The notes beneath the pieces were generated by a model. The model did not search any database. It saw only the letters and a list, made by a program, of their open reading frames with translations, and had not been told where the DNA came from. A program made the position numbers and the translations under genes. A DNA stretch of 42,696 nucleotides from Pseudomonas kitaguniensis (GTDB lineage: Bacteria; Pseudomonadota; Gammaproteobacteria; Pseudomonadales; Pseudomonadaceae): assembly GCF_009296165.1 (NCBI RefSeq), contig NZ_VUAZ01000071.1:1-42696 (forward strand), in the 5' to 3' direction. Positions 19,103 through 29,863 of this stretch are shown in pieces; position 1 is the first letter of the stretch; each line of letters begins with the position of its first letter.

Positions 19103-20284
19103 ATGACCCGAATCGGAACTCCACTGTCGCCAACCGCGACCCGCGTTTTGCTGTGTGGCTGCGGTGAGCTGGGCAAGGAAGTGGTAATCGAGCTGCAACG
19201 CCTGGGCGTTGAAGTGATTGCCGTGGATCGCTACGCCAACGCGCCGGCCATGCAGGTTGCGCACCGCAGCCATGTGATCAACATGCTCGACGGCGCCGCC
19301 TTGCGTGCGGTGATCGAAGCGGAAAAGCCGCACTTCATCGTGCCGGAAATCGAAGCCATCGCCACCGCCACGCTGGTTGAACTGGAAGCCGAAGGCTTCA
19401 CCGTGATCCCGACCGCGCGCGCCACCTCGCTGACCATGAACCGTGAAGGCATTCGTCGCCTGGCCGCTGAAGAACTGGACCTGCCGACTTCGCCGTACCA
19501 CTTCGCCGACACCTTCGAAGACTACAGCAAGGCTGTGCAAGACCTCGGCTTCCCGTGCGTGGTCAAGCCGGTGATGAGTTCGTCGGGCAAGGGCCAGAGC
19601 CTGTTGCGCAGCACTGACGACGTGCAAAAAGCCTGGGAGTACGCTCAGGAGGGCGGCCGTGCCGGTAAAGGCCGCGTGATCATCGAAGGCTTCATCGACT
19701 TCGATTACGAAATCACCCTGCTGACCGTGCGTCACATCGGCGGCACCACCTTCTGCGCACCTGTCGGCCACCGTCAGGAGAAGGGCGACTATCAGGAATC
19801 CTGGCAGCCGCAAGCCATGAGCCCGATTGCCTTGGCGGAATCCGAGCGGGTTGCCAAAGCCGTGACTGAGGCACTCGGTGGCCGTGGCCTGTTTGGCGTG
19901 GAGCTGTTTATCAAGGGCGATCAAGTGTGGTTCAGCGAAGTCTCGCCGCGCCCACATGACACCGGTTTGGTGACCTTGATTTCTCAGGACCTGTCGCAGT
20001 TTGCCTTGCACGCTCGCGCCATTCTGGGCCTGCCGATTCCACTGATTCGTCAGTTCGGGCCTTCGGCGTCGGCGGTGATTTTGGTGGAAGGGCAGTCGAC
20101 TCAGACTGCATTCGCCAACCTCGGCGCGGCGTTGAGCGAGCCGGACACGGCGTTGCGTCTGTTTGGCAAGCCGCAGGTGAACGGCCAGCGCCGCATGGGT
20201 GTGGCGTTGGCACGGGATGAGTCGATTGAAGCGGCGCGGGCCAAGGCTACGCGTGCTTCGAAGGCTGTTGTGGTAGAGCTCTAG
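19103..20284 (+). CDS. purT: Formate-dependent GAR transformylase
   Basis: Makes formyl-GAR from GAR, formate and ATP, the folate-independent route of this purine step. The 393-residue ATP-grasp protein starts [37 protein letters not shown] and carries MSSSGKGQS (ATP-binding loop), [44 protein letters not shown] and the C-terminal [15 protein letters not shown]. All are family hallmarks and the length is usual. GAGGACCTGAG precedes the ATG. The product feeds PurL, also encoded in this window. Confidence 0.97.
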   Translation: MTRIGTPLSPTATRVLLCGCGELGKEVVIELQRLGVEVIAVDRYANAPAMQVAHRSHVINMLDGAALRAVIEAEKPHFIVPEIEAIATATLVELEAEGFTVIPTARATSLTMNREGIRRLAAEELDLPTSPYHFADTFEDYSKAVQDLGFPCVVKPVMSSSGKGQSLLRSTDDVQKAWEYAQEGGRAGKGRVIIEGFIDFDYEITLLTVRHIGGTTFCAPVGHRQEKGDYQESWQPQAMSPIALAESERVAKAVTEALGGRGLFGVELFIKGDQVWFSEVSPRPHDTGLVTLISQDLSQFALHARAILGLPIPLIRQFGPSASAVILVEGQSTQTAFANLGAALSEPDTALRLFGKPQVNGQRRMGVALARDESIEAARAKATRASKAVVVEL

Positions 20285-20299
20285 AACCGCGTCGCTTGC

Positions 20300-20371
20300 A
20301 TCGCGAGCAAGCCCGCTCCCACATTTTGAACTGTGAATGCTTTCAAATGTGGGAGGGGGCCTGCTCCCGAT
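20300..20371. repeat. REPIN
   Basis: ATCGCGAGCAAGCCCGCTCC...CACATTTTGAA and the inverse TTTCAAATGTGGGAGGGGGC...CTGCTCCCGAT face each other. It lies between the convergent purT and MFS genes. Confidence 0.87.
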
Positions 20372-20380
20372 AGCGGTCTA

Positions 20381-21690
20381 TCAGGCCACCTTGTTCAAAT
20401 CATTATCACGCGTCTCTTTCAGGCACAGCACGGCAATCAAGCTGAGCAATGCCGCCGCCGACACATACCCGCCCACATAACTCAGCCCACCCATCGCCAC
20501 CAGCTTGGTCGCGAAGAACGGTGCGGCCGATGCCCCTACAATCCCACCCAGGTTATACGCCGCCGACGCGCCGGTATAACGCACACGGGTCGGGAACAGT
20601 TCCGGCAACATCGCGCCCATCGGCGCGAAGGTTATGCCCATCAGGAACAGCTCCAATGCCAGGAATAACGCCACGGCCCACGTCGAGCCATGGGTCAGCA
20701 GCGGCTCCATGGTGAACCCCGACAAAATCGCCAGCACCGCGCCGACGATCAGCACCGGCTTGCGCCCGTAGCGATCACTGGCCAGTGCCGCCAGCGGTGT
20801 CGCCAGGCCCATGAACAACACGGCGAAACACAACAGCCCAAGGAAGGCTTCGCGGCTGTAACCCAGCGTCGAAACGCCGTAGCTCAGGGAGAACGCCGTG
20901 GTGATGTAGAACAGCGCATAGCACACCACCATCGACGCGGCGCCGAGTAACACCGGCAACCCGTGTTGGCTGAAGAGTTCCACCAGCGGCACTTTCACCG
21001 GCGCTTCGTTGGCCACGGCATGGGTGAACACCGGGGTTTCATGCAGCTTCAGCCGTGCATACAGGCCCACCATCACCAGCGCGGCGCTGAGGATGAACGG
21101 GATACGCCAGCCCCAACTGCGAAATTGCTCGTCGTTCAGGCTCATGGCCAATATCAGGAATAAGCCGTTGGCGGCCAAAAAACCAATCGACGGGCCGAGT
21201 TGCGGGAACATGCCGAACCAGGCGCGTTTGCCTTTGGGCGCGTTCTCGGTCGCCAGCAGCGCAGCGCCACCCCATTCGCCGCCAAGGCCCAACCCCTGGC
21301 CGAAGCGCAGCACACACAAGAGGATTGGCGCCCAGGCGCCGATGCTGTCATAACCCGGCAGCAAGCCGATCAGCGTGGTGCACACGCCCATCAGCAGCAA
21401 GGATGCGACCAATGTGGATTGCGCCCGATACGATCGCCGAAGTGGCCGAACAGCGCCGAACCCAGCGGGCGGGCGATAAAGGCGATGCCGAAGGTCAGGA
21501 ACGACGCGAGCATTTGCGCGGTGCCGGAGGTCTGCGGAAAGAACACGGGGCCAATCACCAGCGCTGCCGCGGTGGCGTAGATATAGAAGTCGTAAAACTC
21601 GATGGCGGTGCCGACGATGCTCGCGGTAGCAACCCGTGCGGTCGAGTTGAGCGGGGCGGCGGGCGCGGCCTCGTTATAGGTGCTGCTCAT
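20381..21690 (-). pseudogene. MFS transporter of the metabolite:H+ symporter type, frameshifted
   Basis: Inner-membrane importer, probably of a carboxylate or similar metabolite. The first part (MSSTYNEAAP... to FGHFGDRIGR) carries the MFS loop motif; the second (VASLLLMGVCTTLIGLLPGYDSIGAWAPILLCVLRFGQGLGLGGEWGGAALL...) carries the MHS-family RxGQGxGxGGEWGGA motif. The frames meet at about 21415-21422. There the minus strand reads CGCAATCCACATTG, while CGCAAATCCACATTG would give RKSTLVASLLLMG and one 436-residue protein. A single missing base (TT instead of TTT on the plus strand) is enough. ATG 21690 has AGGGA upstream. It is more likely a consensus error than a dead gene. Confidence 0.85.
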
Positions 21691-21861
21691 TGAGGTATCC
21701 CTGAAGGTCATTGCGCGTTTGGACGCGGATTATTATTGGTCGAACACCCATGGGTCAGGGTTGTGCGCCGTGCGGCTCGGGATGGGAGCAAACACGCGGT
21801 GGGGCAGGGCCGGTAAGCCGCCCCGATTATAGGAAGGGGTGTGCGCATACAACAAGGGCAG

Positions 21862-21889
21862 TGTGGGAGGGAGCAAGCCCCCTCCCACA
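21862..21889. repeat. REP-like hairpin
   Basis: TGTGGGAGG-GAGCAAGCCC-CCTCCCACA forms a 9-10 bp stem. It is a minimal REP derivative between the MFS gene and the CorC-like gene. The 21691-21913 gap shows no other feature I can support. Confidence 0.7.
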
Positions 21890-21913
21890 TTGGACTGAGT
21901 CGTGTCAGTCAGG

Positions 21914-23152
21914 TCAGGCAGCCACCGGCACTCGGCTGGTGTGCCAGATCAGCACTTTGCTGACGCGGTTGTCCTCGGTTTCGAGGATTTCCAGGCGGTA
22001 GCGGCCAATTTTCAGGCATACCGCGCAGTCCGGAATAGTCTCCAGCGCTTCGGTCACCAGGCCGTTAAGGGTTTTGGGGCCGTCACTCGGCAGGTGCCAA
22101 CCGAGGCTTTTATTCAGCTCGCGGATCGACGCGGCGCCGTCGATGATGTAGCGGCCGTCGGGCTGCGCTTCAATATGCGGGTTGTCTGCACTCTGTTCAC
22201 TTTCGAATTCGCCGACGATTTCTTCAAGGATGTCTTCGAGCGTAACAATGCCCAGCACTTCGCCGTACTCGTCCACCACCATGCCCAGGCGGCGTTGCTG
22301 TTTGTGAAAATTCAGCAATTGCAACTGCAACGGCGTGCTTTCCGGGACGAAGTAGGGTTCGTGGCAGGCGGCCAGCAAGGCTTCTTTGCTCAGCGTGGCC
22401 TCGGGCAGCAGGTGTTGAATCTGCCGCGTATTCAGCACGGCCTGCACCTGGTTAATGTCGCTGTGGAACACTGGCAGGCGAGTGCGCTGGGAGGTGCGCA
22501 GTTGTTCGATGATGTCCTCGATCGGGTCGTCCAGGTTGATGCCGTCTACTTCGCTGCGCGGCACCAGGATGTCGTTAACCGTGATGTTGTCCAGCGCATG
22601 AATGCCGGGCATGCCAGGCGTGCGGTCGTCGTCTGCGTCGGGCTGCGGTTCATCGTCATGCTCGGGCAACGGCTCGTCGCTGTTTTTCACCGTGCCGGAT
22701 TTGCGCGCAAAGGGGCGCAGCAACAACAGGCTGATGCCATTGAGCAACCAGGCCAGCGGGTAGAGCATTTTCAACGGCACGCCCAACAGCGTGTTGCCAA
22801 AACCCAGCACCGCTTGTGGGTGGTGAGTCGCCAAAGCGCGCGGCAGGTAATCGGCCAGCACCAGCAGCACGGCGCAGGAGATCAGCCAGCCTAGCCATGG
22901 GCCATTTTGCGCCCAGGCGTAAATCGCCAGCAGGGTGCACAAAATCACCACTGCAGCGCGACACAAGCTGTTGCACAGAATCAGGCTATGACGTGGGAAG
23001 TTCAGGCGGGCGGCGGCTTTGTCACCCTGGCGTGTACCGGGGCGCAGGGCCAGCAGGTGTTGTTGCGCGGCTTCGATGGCGGTAAACAGCGCCGCCCACA
23101 AAACCAGCAAAGCGATTACCGCGAGCATCGGCCCAAGGGGCAAGTTGTCCAT
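21914..23152 (-). CDS. CorC/HlyC (CNNM)-type CBS-domain membrane protein
   Basis: A 412-residue protein with an N-terminal DUF21/CNNM membrane part (about 1-145), a charged linker (DEPLPEHDDEPQPDADDD), a CBS pair (about 190-310: VNDILVPRSEVDGINLDDPIEDIIEQL...GMVVDEYGEVLGIVTLEDILEEIVGE) and a C-terminal CorC_HlyC domain (about 330-405). The family is linked to Mg2+/Co2+ efflux or resistance; old names call it haemolysin. The N-terminal membrane part looks less conserved than in standard CorC/YfjD. It follows the ccsA-like gene after 12 bases and is probably cotranscribed with it. Confidence 0.88.
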   Translation of the reverse strand: MDNLPLGPMLAVIALLVLWAALFTAIEAAQQHLLALRPGTRQGDKAAARLNFPRHSLILCNSLCRAAVVILCTLLAIYAWAQNGPWLGWLISCAVLLVLADYLPRALATHHPQAVLGFGNTLLGVPLKMLYPLAWLLNGISLLLLRPFARKSGTVKNSDEPLPEHDDEPQPDADDDRTPGMPGIHALDNITVNDILVPRSEVDGINLDDPIEDIIEQLRTSQRTRLPVFHSDINQVQAVLNTRQIQHLLPEATLSKEALLAACHEPYFVPESTPLQLQLLNFHKQQRRLGMVVDEYGEVLGIVTLEDILEEIVGEFESEQSADNPHIEAQPDGRYIIDGAASIRELNKSLGWHLPSDGPKTLNGLVTEALETIPDCAVCLKIGRYRLEILETEDNRVSKVLIWHTSRVPVAA

Positions 23153-23164
23153 GATTGCTGCCCG

Positions 23165-23977
23165 TCAGATATGCAGGATGTATTCGCGAACCAGCTTGCT
23201 GCCGAAATAGGCCAGCATCAGCAGGCAGAAACCGGCCAGGGTCCAACGTATCGCCTTGTGCCCGCGCCAGCCGAGGCGGTTACGGCCCCACAGCAACACG
23301 CTGAACACTACCCAGGCCAGGCACGCCAGCAGGGTTTTGTGCACAAGGTGCTGGGCAAACAGGTTTTCGACGAACAACCAGCCGGAAATCAGCGACAGCG
23401 ACAGCAGCGTCCAGCCGGCCCAGAGGAACCCGAACAGCAGGCTTTCCATGGTTTGCAGCGGCGGGAAGTTCTTGATCAGCCCGGACGGGTGCTTGTTTTT
23501 AAGTTGATGGTCTTGCAGCAACAGCAGCAATGCCTGGAATACTGCGATGGTAAACATGCCGTAGGCGAGGATCGACAGTAGTATATGCGCGAGGATGCCC
23601 GGCTCTTCATCAATCACCTGCACGGTGCCGGTCGGCGCAAATTGCGCCAGCAACACCGTCAGCATGCCCAGCGGGAACAGCAGCACCAGCAGGTTTTCGA
23701 CGGGGATGCGATAGCAGGCCAGCAGGGTCAGCGCGATCACGGCGGCGGCGATCAGGCTGGCGGCGCTGAAAAAATCCAGGCCCAGGCCGACCGGCGTCAT
23801 CAAGTGGGTAAACAGGCTGGCGGCGTGGGCCAGCAGGGCGACGACGCCAAGGCCCACCAACAGACGTTTATCCGCTTTGGTGCCTTGGGCCAGACGAGTG
23901 CCCTGATAGAGAGTCGCAGCGGCATACACAATGGCGGCGGCGAGGCTGGGTAGCAAACTGGGTGACAAGGGGAGCAT
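23165..23977 (-). CDS. CcsA-like cytochrome c assembly membrane protein (YpjD type)
   Basis: A 270-residue protein with about eight hydrophobic helices and the family text LLAFAHAASL-like histidine helices, EPGILAHILLSILAYGMFTIAVFQALLLLLQD, LLFGFLWAGWTLLSLSLISG and HLVHKTLLACLAWVVFSVLLWGR. The conserved His residues would bind haem. In E. coli and Pseudomonas this protein sits next to ffh; its exact role is unsettled. The ATG at 23977 has AGGA upstream (CAGGATTT). It is divergent from ffh. Confidence 0.87.
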   Translation of the reverse strand: MLPLSPSLLPSLAAAIVYAAATLYQGTRLAQGTKADKRLLVGLGVVALLAHAASLFTHLMTPVGLGLDFFSAASLIAAAVIALTLLACYRIPVENLLVLLFPLGMLTVLLAQFAPTGTVQVIDEEPGILAHILLSILAYGMFTIAVFQALLLLLQDHQLKNKHPSGLIKNFPPLQTMESLLFGFLWAGWTLLSLSLISGWLFVENLFAQHLVHKTLLACLAWVVFSVLLWGRNRLGWRGHKAIRWTLAGFCLLMLAYFGSKLVREYILHI

Positions 23978-24082
23978 AAATCCTGATAGACAAGCCCGAA
24001 AGGCGCTGAGTTTGGCACACACCAACGCTGCACGAAAGACTCCCGGGCCAGACAGCGGGTGTGCACAGGCGCAGTCTTCGCT

Positions 24083-24088
24083 ATAATC
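24083..24088 (+). promoter_or_regulatory. Candidate -10 of the ffh promoter
   Basis: A consensus TATAAT stands 124 bases before the ffh ATG. The region 16-18 bases upstream has no good TTGACA match, so only the -10 is clear. Confidence 0.45.
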
Positions 24089-24211
24089 CGCGACCTGCCC
24101 ACGCCGCAGGCTCGCCGAGCGCTGTTTTTAATAGCGATTTACCACAGCCTCGGCCGCCATTACCTCGGTCTACCGATGCACTTCGATGAATAGGGCCTGA
24201 AAGGATCGCGC

Positions 24212-25588
<1,377 letters not shown>

Positions 25589-25621
25589 AGAATTCGAGCG
25601 GGGGCCTAGCTCCTGCTCCGA

Positions 25622-25692
25622 CCCACAAGGATGTGGGATCTCCAGCAAACCCGCAGTTAGCGGGAGCTGACCAGCCGTTTTAACCGACGGCT
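25622..25692 (+). other. Three hairpins in a row between ffh and rpsP
   Basis: The stems are CCCACA/TGTGGG (25622-25637), CCCGC/GCGGG (25650-25664) and AGCCGT/ACGGCT (25673-25692). None is followed by a clear T run. They lie before the rpsP promoter, so they belong to the ffh mRNA 3' end. They may halt exonucleases or act as a weak terminator. Confidence 0.5.
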
Positions 25693-25739
25693 CTATAGCA
25701 GATCTGAGTGGCACGCTGATAGGCGCCAGAAAAAGACAT

Positions 25740-25767
25740 TTGCAAAAGTCCGGATATTCCTTAGAAT
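25740..25767 (+). promoter_or_regulatory. Promoter of the rpsP-rimM-trmD-rplS operon
   Basis: TTGCAA (25740-25745) and TAGAAT (25762-25767) are 16 bases apart. It is 72 bases before rpsP and is the best sigma-70 match in the gap. Confidence 0.65.
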
Positions 25768-25839
25768 ATGCGGCCTTTCGGGCACCTATGCCCGCTGTGC
25801 ATTTAGATTTGCAGCACCGACTACAGGAACGATGTTCAC

Positions 25840-26091
25840 ATGCTAACAATCCGTCTTGCCCTTGGCGGCTCCAAAAAGCGCCCGTTTTACCACTTGACCG
25901 TAACCGACAGCCGCAACCCGCGCGACGGTTCGCACAAGGAACAGGTTGGTTTCTTCAACCCTGTTGCTCGTGGTCAAGAAGTTCGTCTGTCCGTGAACCA
26001 AGAGCGCGTAGCCTACTGGCTGAGCGTTGGTGCACAGCCATCCGAGCGCGTTGCAAAACTGTTGAAGGACTCGGCTAAGGCCGCAGCCTGA
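25840..26091 (+). CDS. rpsP: 30S ribosomal protein S16
   Basis: A component of the small ribosomal subunit needed for its assembly. The 83-residue protein starts [30 protein letters not shown], the S16 signature. The length is that of other Pseudomonas S16 proteins. AGGAACG precedes the ATG. First gene of the classic rpsP-rimM-trmD-rplS operon; rimM follows after 5 bases. Confidence 0.98.
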   Translation: MLTIRLALGGSKKRPFYHLTVTDSRNPRDGSHKEQVGFFNPVARGQEVRLSVNQERVAYWLSVGAQPSERVAKLLKDSAKAAA

Positions 26092-26096
26092 GCAAT

Positions 26097-26633
26097 ATGA
26101 ACGCGACGCCAACTGTTGCTGATGATTTGATCGTTATCGGCAAGATTTACTCTGTTCATGGCGTTCGCGGCGAAGTGAAGGTGTATTCCTTTACTGATCC
26201 GACTGAAAACCTGTTGCAGTACAAAACCTGGACGCTTAGGCGCGAAGGCAGTGTGAAACAGGTCGAGCTGGTCAGTGGACGCGGGAGCGACAAGTTCCTG
26301 GTCGCAAAGCTCAAGGGTCTTGATGATCGTGAAGAAGCGCGTCTTCTGGCCGGTTATGAGATCTGCGTGCCGCGCAACCTGTTCCCTGAATTGACCGACG
26401 GCGAGTACTACTGGTACCAGCTGGAAGGTCTGAAGGTTATTGATCAACTCGGGCAATTGTTCGGGAAAATCGATCACCTTCTGGAAACCGGCGCCAATGA
26501 TGTAATGGTGGTCAAGCCTTGCGCTGGCAGCCTGGATGATCGCGAACGCCTGTTGCCGTATACCGAGCAATGCGTGTTGGCTATCGACCTGGCAGCGGGC
26601 GAGATGAAGGTGGAATGGGACGCGGACTTCTAA
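26097..26633 (+). CDS. rimM: Ribosome maturation factor RimM
   Basis: Binds S19 and helps mature the 3' domain of 16S rRNA. The 178-residue protein has the N-terminal RimM barrel ([23 protein letters not shown]), a linker, and a C-terminal PRC-barrel ([39 protein letters not shown]). It ends [29 protein letters not shown], as usual. Few bases separate it from rpsP and trmD. Confidence 0.97.
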   Translation: MNATPTVADDLIVIGKIYSVHGVRGEVKVYSFTDPTENLLQYKTWTLRREGSVKQVELVSGRGSDKFLVAKLKGLDDREEARLLAGYEICVPRNLFPELTDGEYYWYQLEGLKVIDQLGQLFGKIDHLLETGANDVMVVKPCAGSLDDRERLLPYTEQCVLAIDLAAGEMKVEWDADF

Positions 26634-26635
26634 GC

Positions 26636-27388
26636 GTGGCTAATTTGCGCATTGAAGTGATCAGTTTGTTTCCCGAGATGTTTTCCGCCATCAGCGAGTA
26701 CGGCATCACCAGTCGGGCGGTGAAACAGGGGCTGTTGCAGCTTACCTGTTGGAACCCGCGAGACTACACGACGGATCGGCATCACACTGTGGACGATCGC
26801 CCATTTGGCGGTGGCCCGGGCATGGTGATGAAGATCAAGCCCCTGGAAGACGCATTGGTTCAGGCCAAGGCCGCCGCCGGGGAGAAGGCGAAGGTAATTT
26901 ACCTGTCCCCTCAAGGCCGTCAGCTGAAACAGGCTGCGGTACGCGACATGGCGAATGAGGAAGCATTAATCCTGATTGCCGGTCGCTATGAAGGCATTGA
27001 CGAGCGGTTTATTGAAGCTCATGTCGATGAAGAGTGGTCGATTGGGGACTATGTTCTGTCTGGCGGCGAGCTGCCGGCGATGGTCCTGATAGATGCGGTT
27101 ACACGACTGCTGCCTGGAGCTTTAGGGCATGCGGACTCCGCGGAGGAAGATTCCTTCACGGATGGTTTGCTGGATTGCCCGCACTACACCCGACCGGAGG
27201 TGTATGCGGATCAGCGTGTTCCCGACGTATTGCTAAGTGGCAATCACGCACACATCCGGCGTTGGCGTTTACAGCAGTCCCTTGGTCGGACCTATGAACG
27301 ACGCGCCGATCTTCTGGAAAGCCGCTCGCTTTCTGGAGAAGAGAAGAAGCTGCTCGAGGAATACATCCTCGCGCGGGACGATAGTTAA
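26636..27388 (+). CDS. trmD: tRNA (guanine37-N1)-methyltransferase
   Basis: Methylates G37 next to the anticodon of tRNAs reading CNN codons, preventing frameshifts. The SPOUT trefoil-knot protein shows [33 protein letters not shown] and [20 protein letters not shown], plus the conserved C-terminal helices. I use GTG 26636 (250 residues, VANLRIEV), two bases after the rimM stop, which matches the start of other Pseudomonas TrmD. An ATG at 26615 has a better ribosome site (AAGGTGGA) and would overlap rimM, giving 257 residues. Confidence 0.95.
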   Translation: MANLRIEVISLFPEMFSAISEYGITSRAVKQGLLQLTCWNPRDYTTDRHHTVDDRPFGGGPGMVMKIKPLEDALVQAKAAAGEKAKVIYLSPQGRQLKQAAVRDMANEEALILIAGRYEGIDERFIEAHVDEEWSIGDYVLSGGELPAMVLIDAVTRLLPGALGHADSAEEDSFTDGLLDCPHYTRPEVYADQRVPDVLLSGNHAHIRRWRLQQSLGRTYERRADLLESRSLSGEEKKLLEEYILARDDS

Positions 27389-27433
27389 CAACGTATCGAT
27401 GGTAGGTCCATTGACTTACCTTAGGAGCACAGC

Positions 27434-27784
27434 ATGACTAACAAAATCATCCTTGCACTCGAAGCAGAGCAGATGACCAAAGAAATCCCTACCTTTGCCC
27501 CGGGCGACACTATTGTCGTTCAGGTGAAAGTGAAGGAAGGCGACCGTTCGCGTCTGCAAGCGTTCGAAGGTGTTGTTATCGCCAAGCGTAACCGCGGCGT
27601 AAACAGTGCTTTCACCGTGCGTAAAATCTCCAACGGTGTTGGCGTAGAGCGTACTTTCCAGACCTACAGCCCGCAAATCGACAGCATGGCCGTTAAACGT
27701 CGCGGTGACGTACGTAAAGCCAAGCTGTACTACCTGCGTGACCTGTCTGGTAAAGCAGCTCGCATCAAGGAAAAACTGGCTTAA
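27434..27784 (+). CDS. rplS: 50S ribosomal protein L19
   Basis: A protein of the large subunit at the 30S-50S interface. The 116-residue sequence has the L19 hallmarks [38 protein letters not shown] and [48 protein letters not shown] precedes the ATG. It closes the operon, with a strong terminator 19 bases after the stop. Confidence 0.98.
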
Positions 27785-27803
27785 GCCCAGCTTCCCGATG
27801 CAG

Positions 27804-27831
27804 AAAAAAGCAGCCTACGGGCTGCTTTTTT
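27804..27831 (+). terminator. Terminator of the rpsP-rplS operon
   Basis: AAAAAAGCAGCC-TACG-GGCTGCTTTTTT: a GC stem flanked by A and T runs, so it may stop transcription from either side. Confidence 0.93.
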
Positions 27832-27874
27832 GTGCCTGAAATTTGTCACTTTGCCGTTCATCCAGGTATTCCCC

Positions 27875-27899
27875 CTGTGGCAGCGGGCTTGCTCGCGAT
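27875..27899. repeat. Single REP sequence
   Basis: CTGTGGCAGCGGGCTTGCTC followed by GCGAT is a REP with GTGGGAGC changed to GTGGCAGC. No inverted partner is seen. It lies between the operon terminator and xerD. Confidence 0.7.
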
Positions 27900-27939
27900 A
27901 GGATGTCACCGACAACACCTCTTCCACGCTTGAGCGCCT

Positions 27940-28836
27940 ATGCCCGCCATCGACCACCCGCTGATTGACCGTTTCCTCGATGCCCTGTGGCTGGAAAAAG
28001 GCCTGTCCGACAACACCCGTCAGGCCTATCGCAGCGACTTGGCCCTGTTCAACGGCTGGATGCAGGAGCAAAACCTCGAACTGATCAATGCCGGCCGTGA
28101 GCTGATCCTCGATCACTTGGCCTGGCGCCTGGAGCAGCACTACAAACCCCGTTCGACTGCGCGTTTTCTTTCCGGCGTGCGTGGTTTCTATCGCTACCTG
28201 TTGCGCGAGAAACTGATCGCCGTCGACCCGACGCTGCAAGTCGATATGCCGCAACTCGGTAGGCCATTGCCAAAATCCCTGTCGGAAGCTGACGTGGATG
28301 CCTTGCTCGCCGCGCCCGACTTGAGCGAGGCTATCGGCCAGCGCGACCGCGCCATGCTTGAGGTGCTGTACGCCTGTGGCTTGCGGGTCACCGAGTTGAT
28401 CAGCCTGACCCTGGAGCAAATCAACCTGCGCCAAGGCGTGCTGCGCGTGATGGGCAAGGGCAGCAAGGAGCGGCTGGTGCCGATGGGCGAGGAGGCAATC
28501 GTCTGGGTCGAGCGCTATATGCGTGATGCCCGCAGTGAATTGCTCGGCGGGCGGCCCAGCGATGTGCTGTTCCCCAGCCTGCGCGGCGAACAGATGACCC
28601 GTCAGACGTTTTGGCACCGTATCAAGCACCAGGCCAAGGTCGCCGGGATCAGCAAGAGCCTTTCGCCGCACACGTTGCGCCATGCGTTCGCCACGCATTT
28701 GCTCAACCACGGCGCTGATCTGCGGGTGGTGCAAATGCTGCTCGGGCACAGCGACTTATCCACCACGCAGATTTACACCCATGTGGCGCGGGCACGTCTG
28801 CAAGAGATGCACGCCAAACATCATCCGCGCGGGTAA
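27940..28836 (+). CDS. xerD: Site-specific tyrosine recombinase XerD
   Basis: Works with XerC at dif to resolve chromosome dimers at the septum. The 298-residue protein has the SAM-like N-terminal domain (about 1-90) and a catalytic domain with all active residues: Arg149, Lys173, His244, Arg247, His270 and Tyr279. The length is typical. It is part of the xerD-dsbC-hom-thrC order common in Pseudomonas. It is a housekeeping recombinase; nothing suggests a mobile element. Confidence 0.97.
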   Translation: MPAIDHPLIDRFLDALWLEKGLSDNTRQAYRSDLALFNGWMQEQNLELINAGRELILDHLAWRLEQHYKPRSTARFLSGVRGFYRYLLREKLIAVDPTLQVDMPQLGRPLPKSLSEADVDALLAAPDLSEAIGQRDRAMLEVLYACGLRVTELISLTLEQINLRQGVLRVMGKGSKERLVPMGEEAIVWVERYMRDARSELLGGRPSDVLFPSLRGEQMTRQTFWHRIKHQAKVAGISKSLSPHTLRHAFATHLLNHGADLRVVQMLLGHSDLSTTQIYTHVARARLQEMHAKHHPRG

Positions 28837-29001
28837 AAGTCTGTCGGAAAAGGCCCAATTTGCTTGTCGCAGTCTGCCCCCCGGCCCAACTGTGGTAGGC
28901 TTCGCCGGTTAGTTAAGGGGACGGTCTGACTTGTGTTTACAGCGCCTGGTTTACCTATCGGTGTTGCGCACCCGTCCCTGCATCTGCCTTCAGGAGTTCC
29001 C

Positions 29002-29733
29002 ATGCGCGTGACCCAGATTATTGCCGCCGCAGCGATTGCGTTGGTTTCCACCTTTGTCGTCGCCGACGACGCTGCCGAGCAAACCATTCGCAAGAGCCTG
29101 GCCGCGCTGCAGCTCGACACGCCGATCGAAAGCATCAGCACCAGCCCGATGGCCGGCCTGTATGAAGTCAAGCTCAAGGGCAGCCGCGTGCTGTACGCCA
29201 GTGCCGATGGCCAGTACATCGTTCAGGGCTACTTGTTCCAGTTGAAAGACGGCAAGCCGGTCAACCTCACCGAGCAAGCCGAGCGCTTGGGCGTGTCCAA
29301 GCTGATCAACGGTATTCCGGTGGCTGAAACCGTGGTTTACCCAGCGATCGGCGAAACCAAAACCCACATCACGGTGTTCACCGACACCACCTGCCCGTAT
29401 TGCCACAAGCTGCACGCCGAAGTGCCCGCGCTGAACAAGCTGGGTGTGGAAGTGCGCTACGTAGCCTTCCCGCGCCAGGGCCTGGGTTCGCCCGGCGACG
29501 AGCAGTTGCAGGCGGTATGGTGCTCGACCGACAAAAAAGCGGCGATGGACAAGATGGTCGATGGCAAGGATATCAAGGCGGCCAAATGCGCCAACCCGGT
29601 TTCCAAGCAGTTTGCCTTGGGCCAGTCAATCGGTGTGAACGGTACTCCGGCCATCGTTTTAGCTGACGGTCAGGTGATTCCGGGCTACCAGCCTGCACCA
29701 CAAGTTGCCAAACTGGCACTGGGCGCTAAATAA
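29002..29733 (+). CDS. dsbC: Thiol:disulfide isomerase DsbC
   Basis: Periplasmic isomerase that repairs wrong disulfides. The 243-residue precursor has a signal peptide (MRVTQIIAAAAIALVSTFVVA), an N-terminal dimerisation domain and a thioredoxin-fold domain with the active site CPYC at 131-134 (DTTCPYCHKLH), and the cis-proline segment GVNGTPAIVLADG. The ATG at 29002 has CAGGAGTTCCC upstream; the frame open from 28933 lacks a signal peptide at its start. A terminator follows. Confidence 0.97.
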   Translation: MRVTQIIAAAAIALVSTFVVADDAAEQTIRKSLAALQLDTPIESISTSPMAGLYEVKLKGSRVLYASADGQYIVQGYLFQLKDGKPVNLTEQAERLGVSKLINGIPVAETVVYPAIGETKTHITVFTDTTCPYCHKLHAEVPALNKLGVEVRYVAFPRQGLGSPGDEQLQAVWCSTDKKAAMDKMVDGKDIKAAKCANPVSKQFALGQSIGVNGTPAIVLADGQVIPGYQPAPQVAKLALGAK

Positions 29734-29796
29734 ACCAGCATCGTCGAGCCTTTGACGATCATGGCCCGCCGACAGATCGACGGGCCATTAATTGAA

Positions 29797-29820
29797 AGCC
29801 GCAGTGATGCGGCTGTTTTT
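29797..29820 (+). terminator. Terminator of dsbC
   Basis: AGCCGCA-GTGA-TGCGGCT followed by G and T5. A second inverted repeat (ATGGCCCG...CGGGCCAT, 29761-29788) lies just before it. Confidence 0.85.
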
Positions 29821-29863
29821 CCGCGACCGACCCAGCGTCGGTCGTTTCATGGGGAGTTCTTCA

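Noticed and set aside
21902..22894. Long plus-strand frame opposite the CorC-like gene
   Set aside because: It is an antisense shadow; the minus-strand frame carries clear CBS and CorC_HlyC domains.
27940..28836. Tyrosine recombinase as a sign of an integrated element
   Set aside because: It is XerD by sequence, length and neighbourhood, with no attachment repeats or phage genes.
28933..29001. Longer DsbC starting at 28933
   Set aside because: The added 23 residues bury the signal peptide, while ATG 29002 has an excellent ribosome site.
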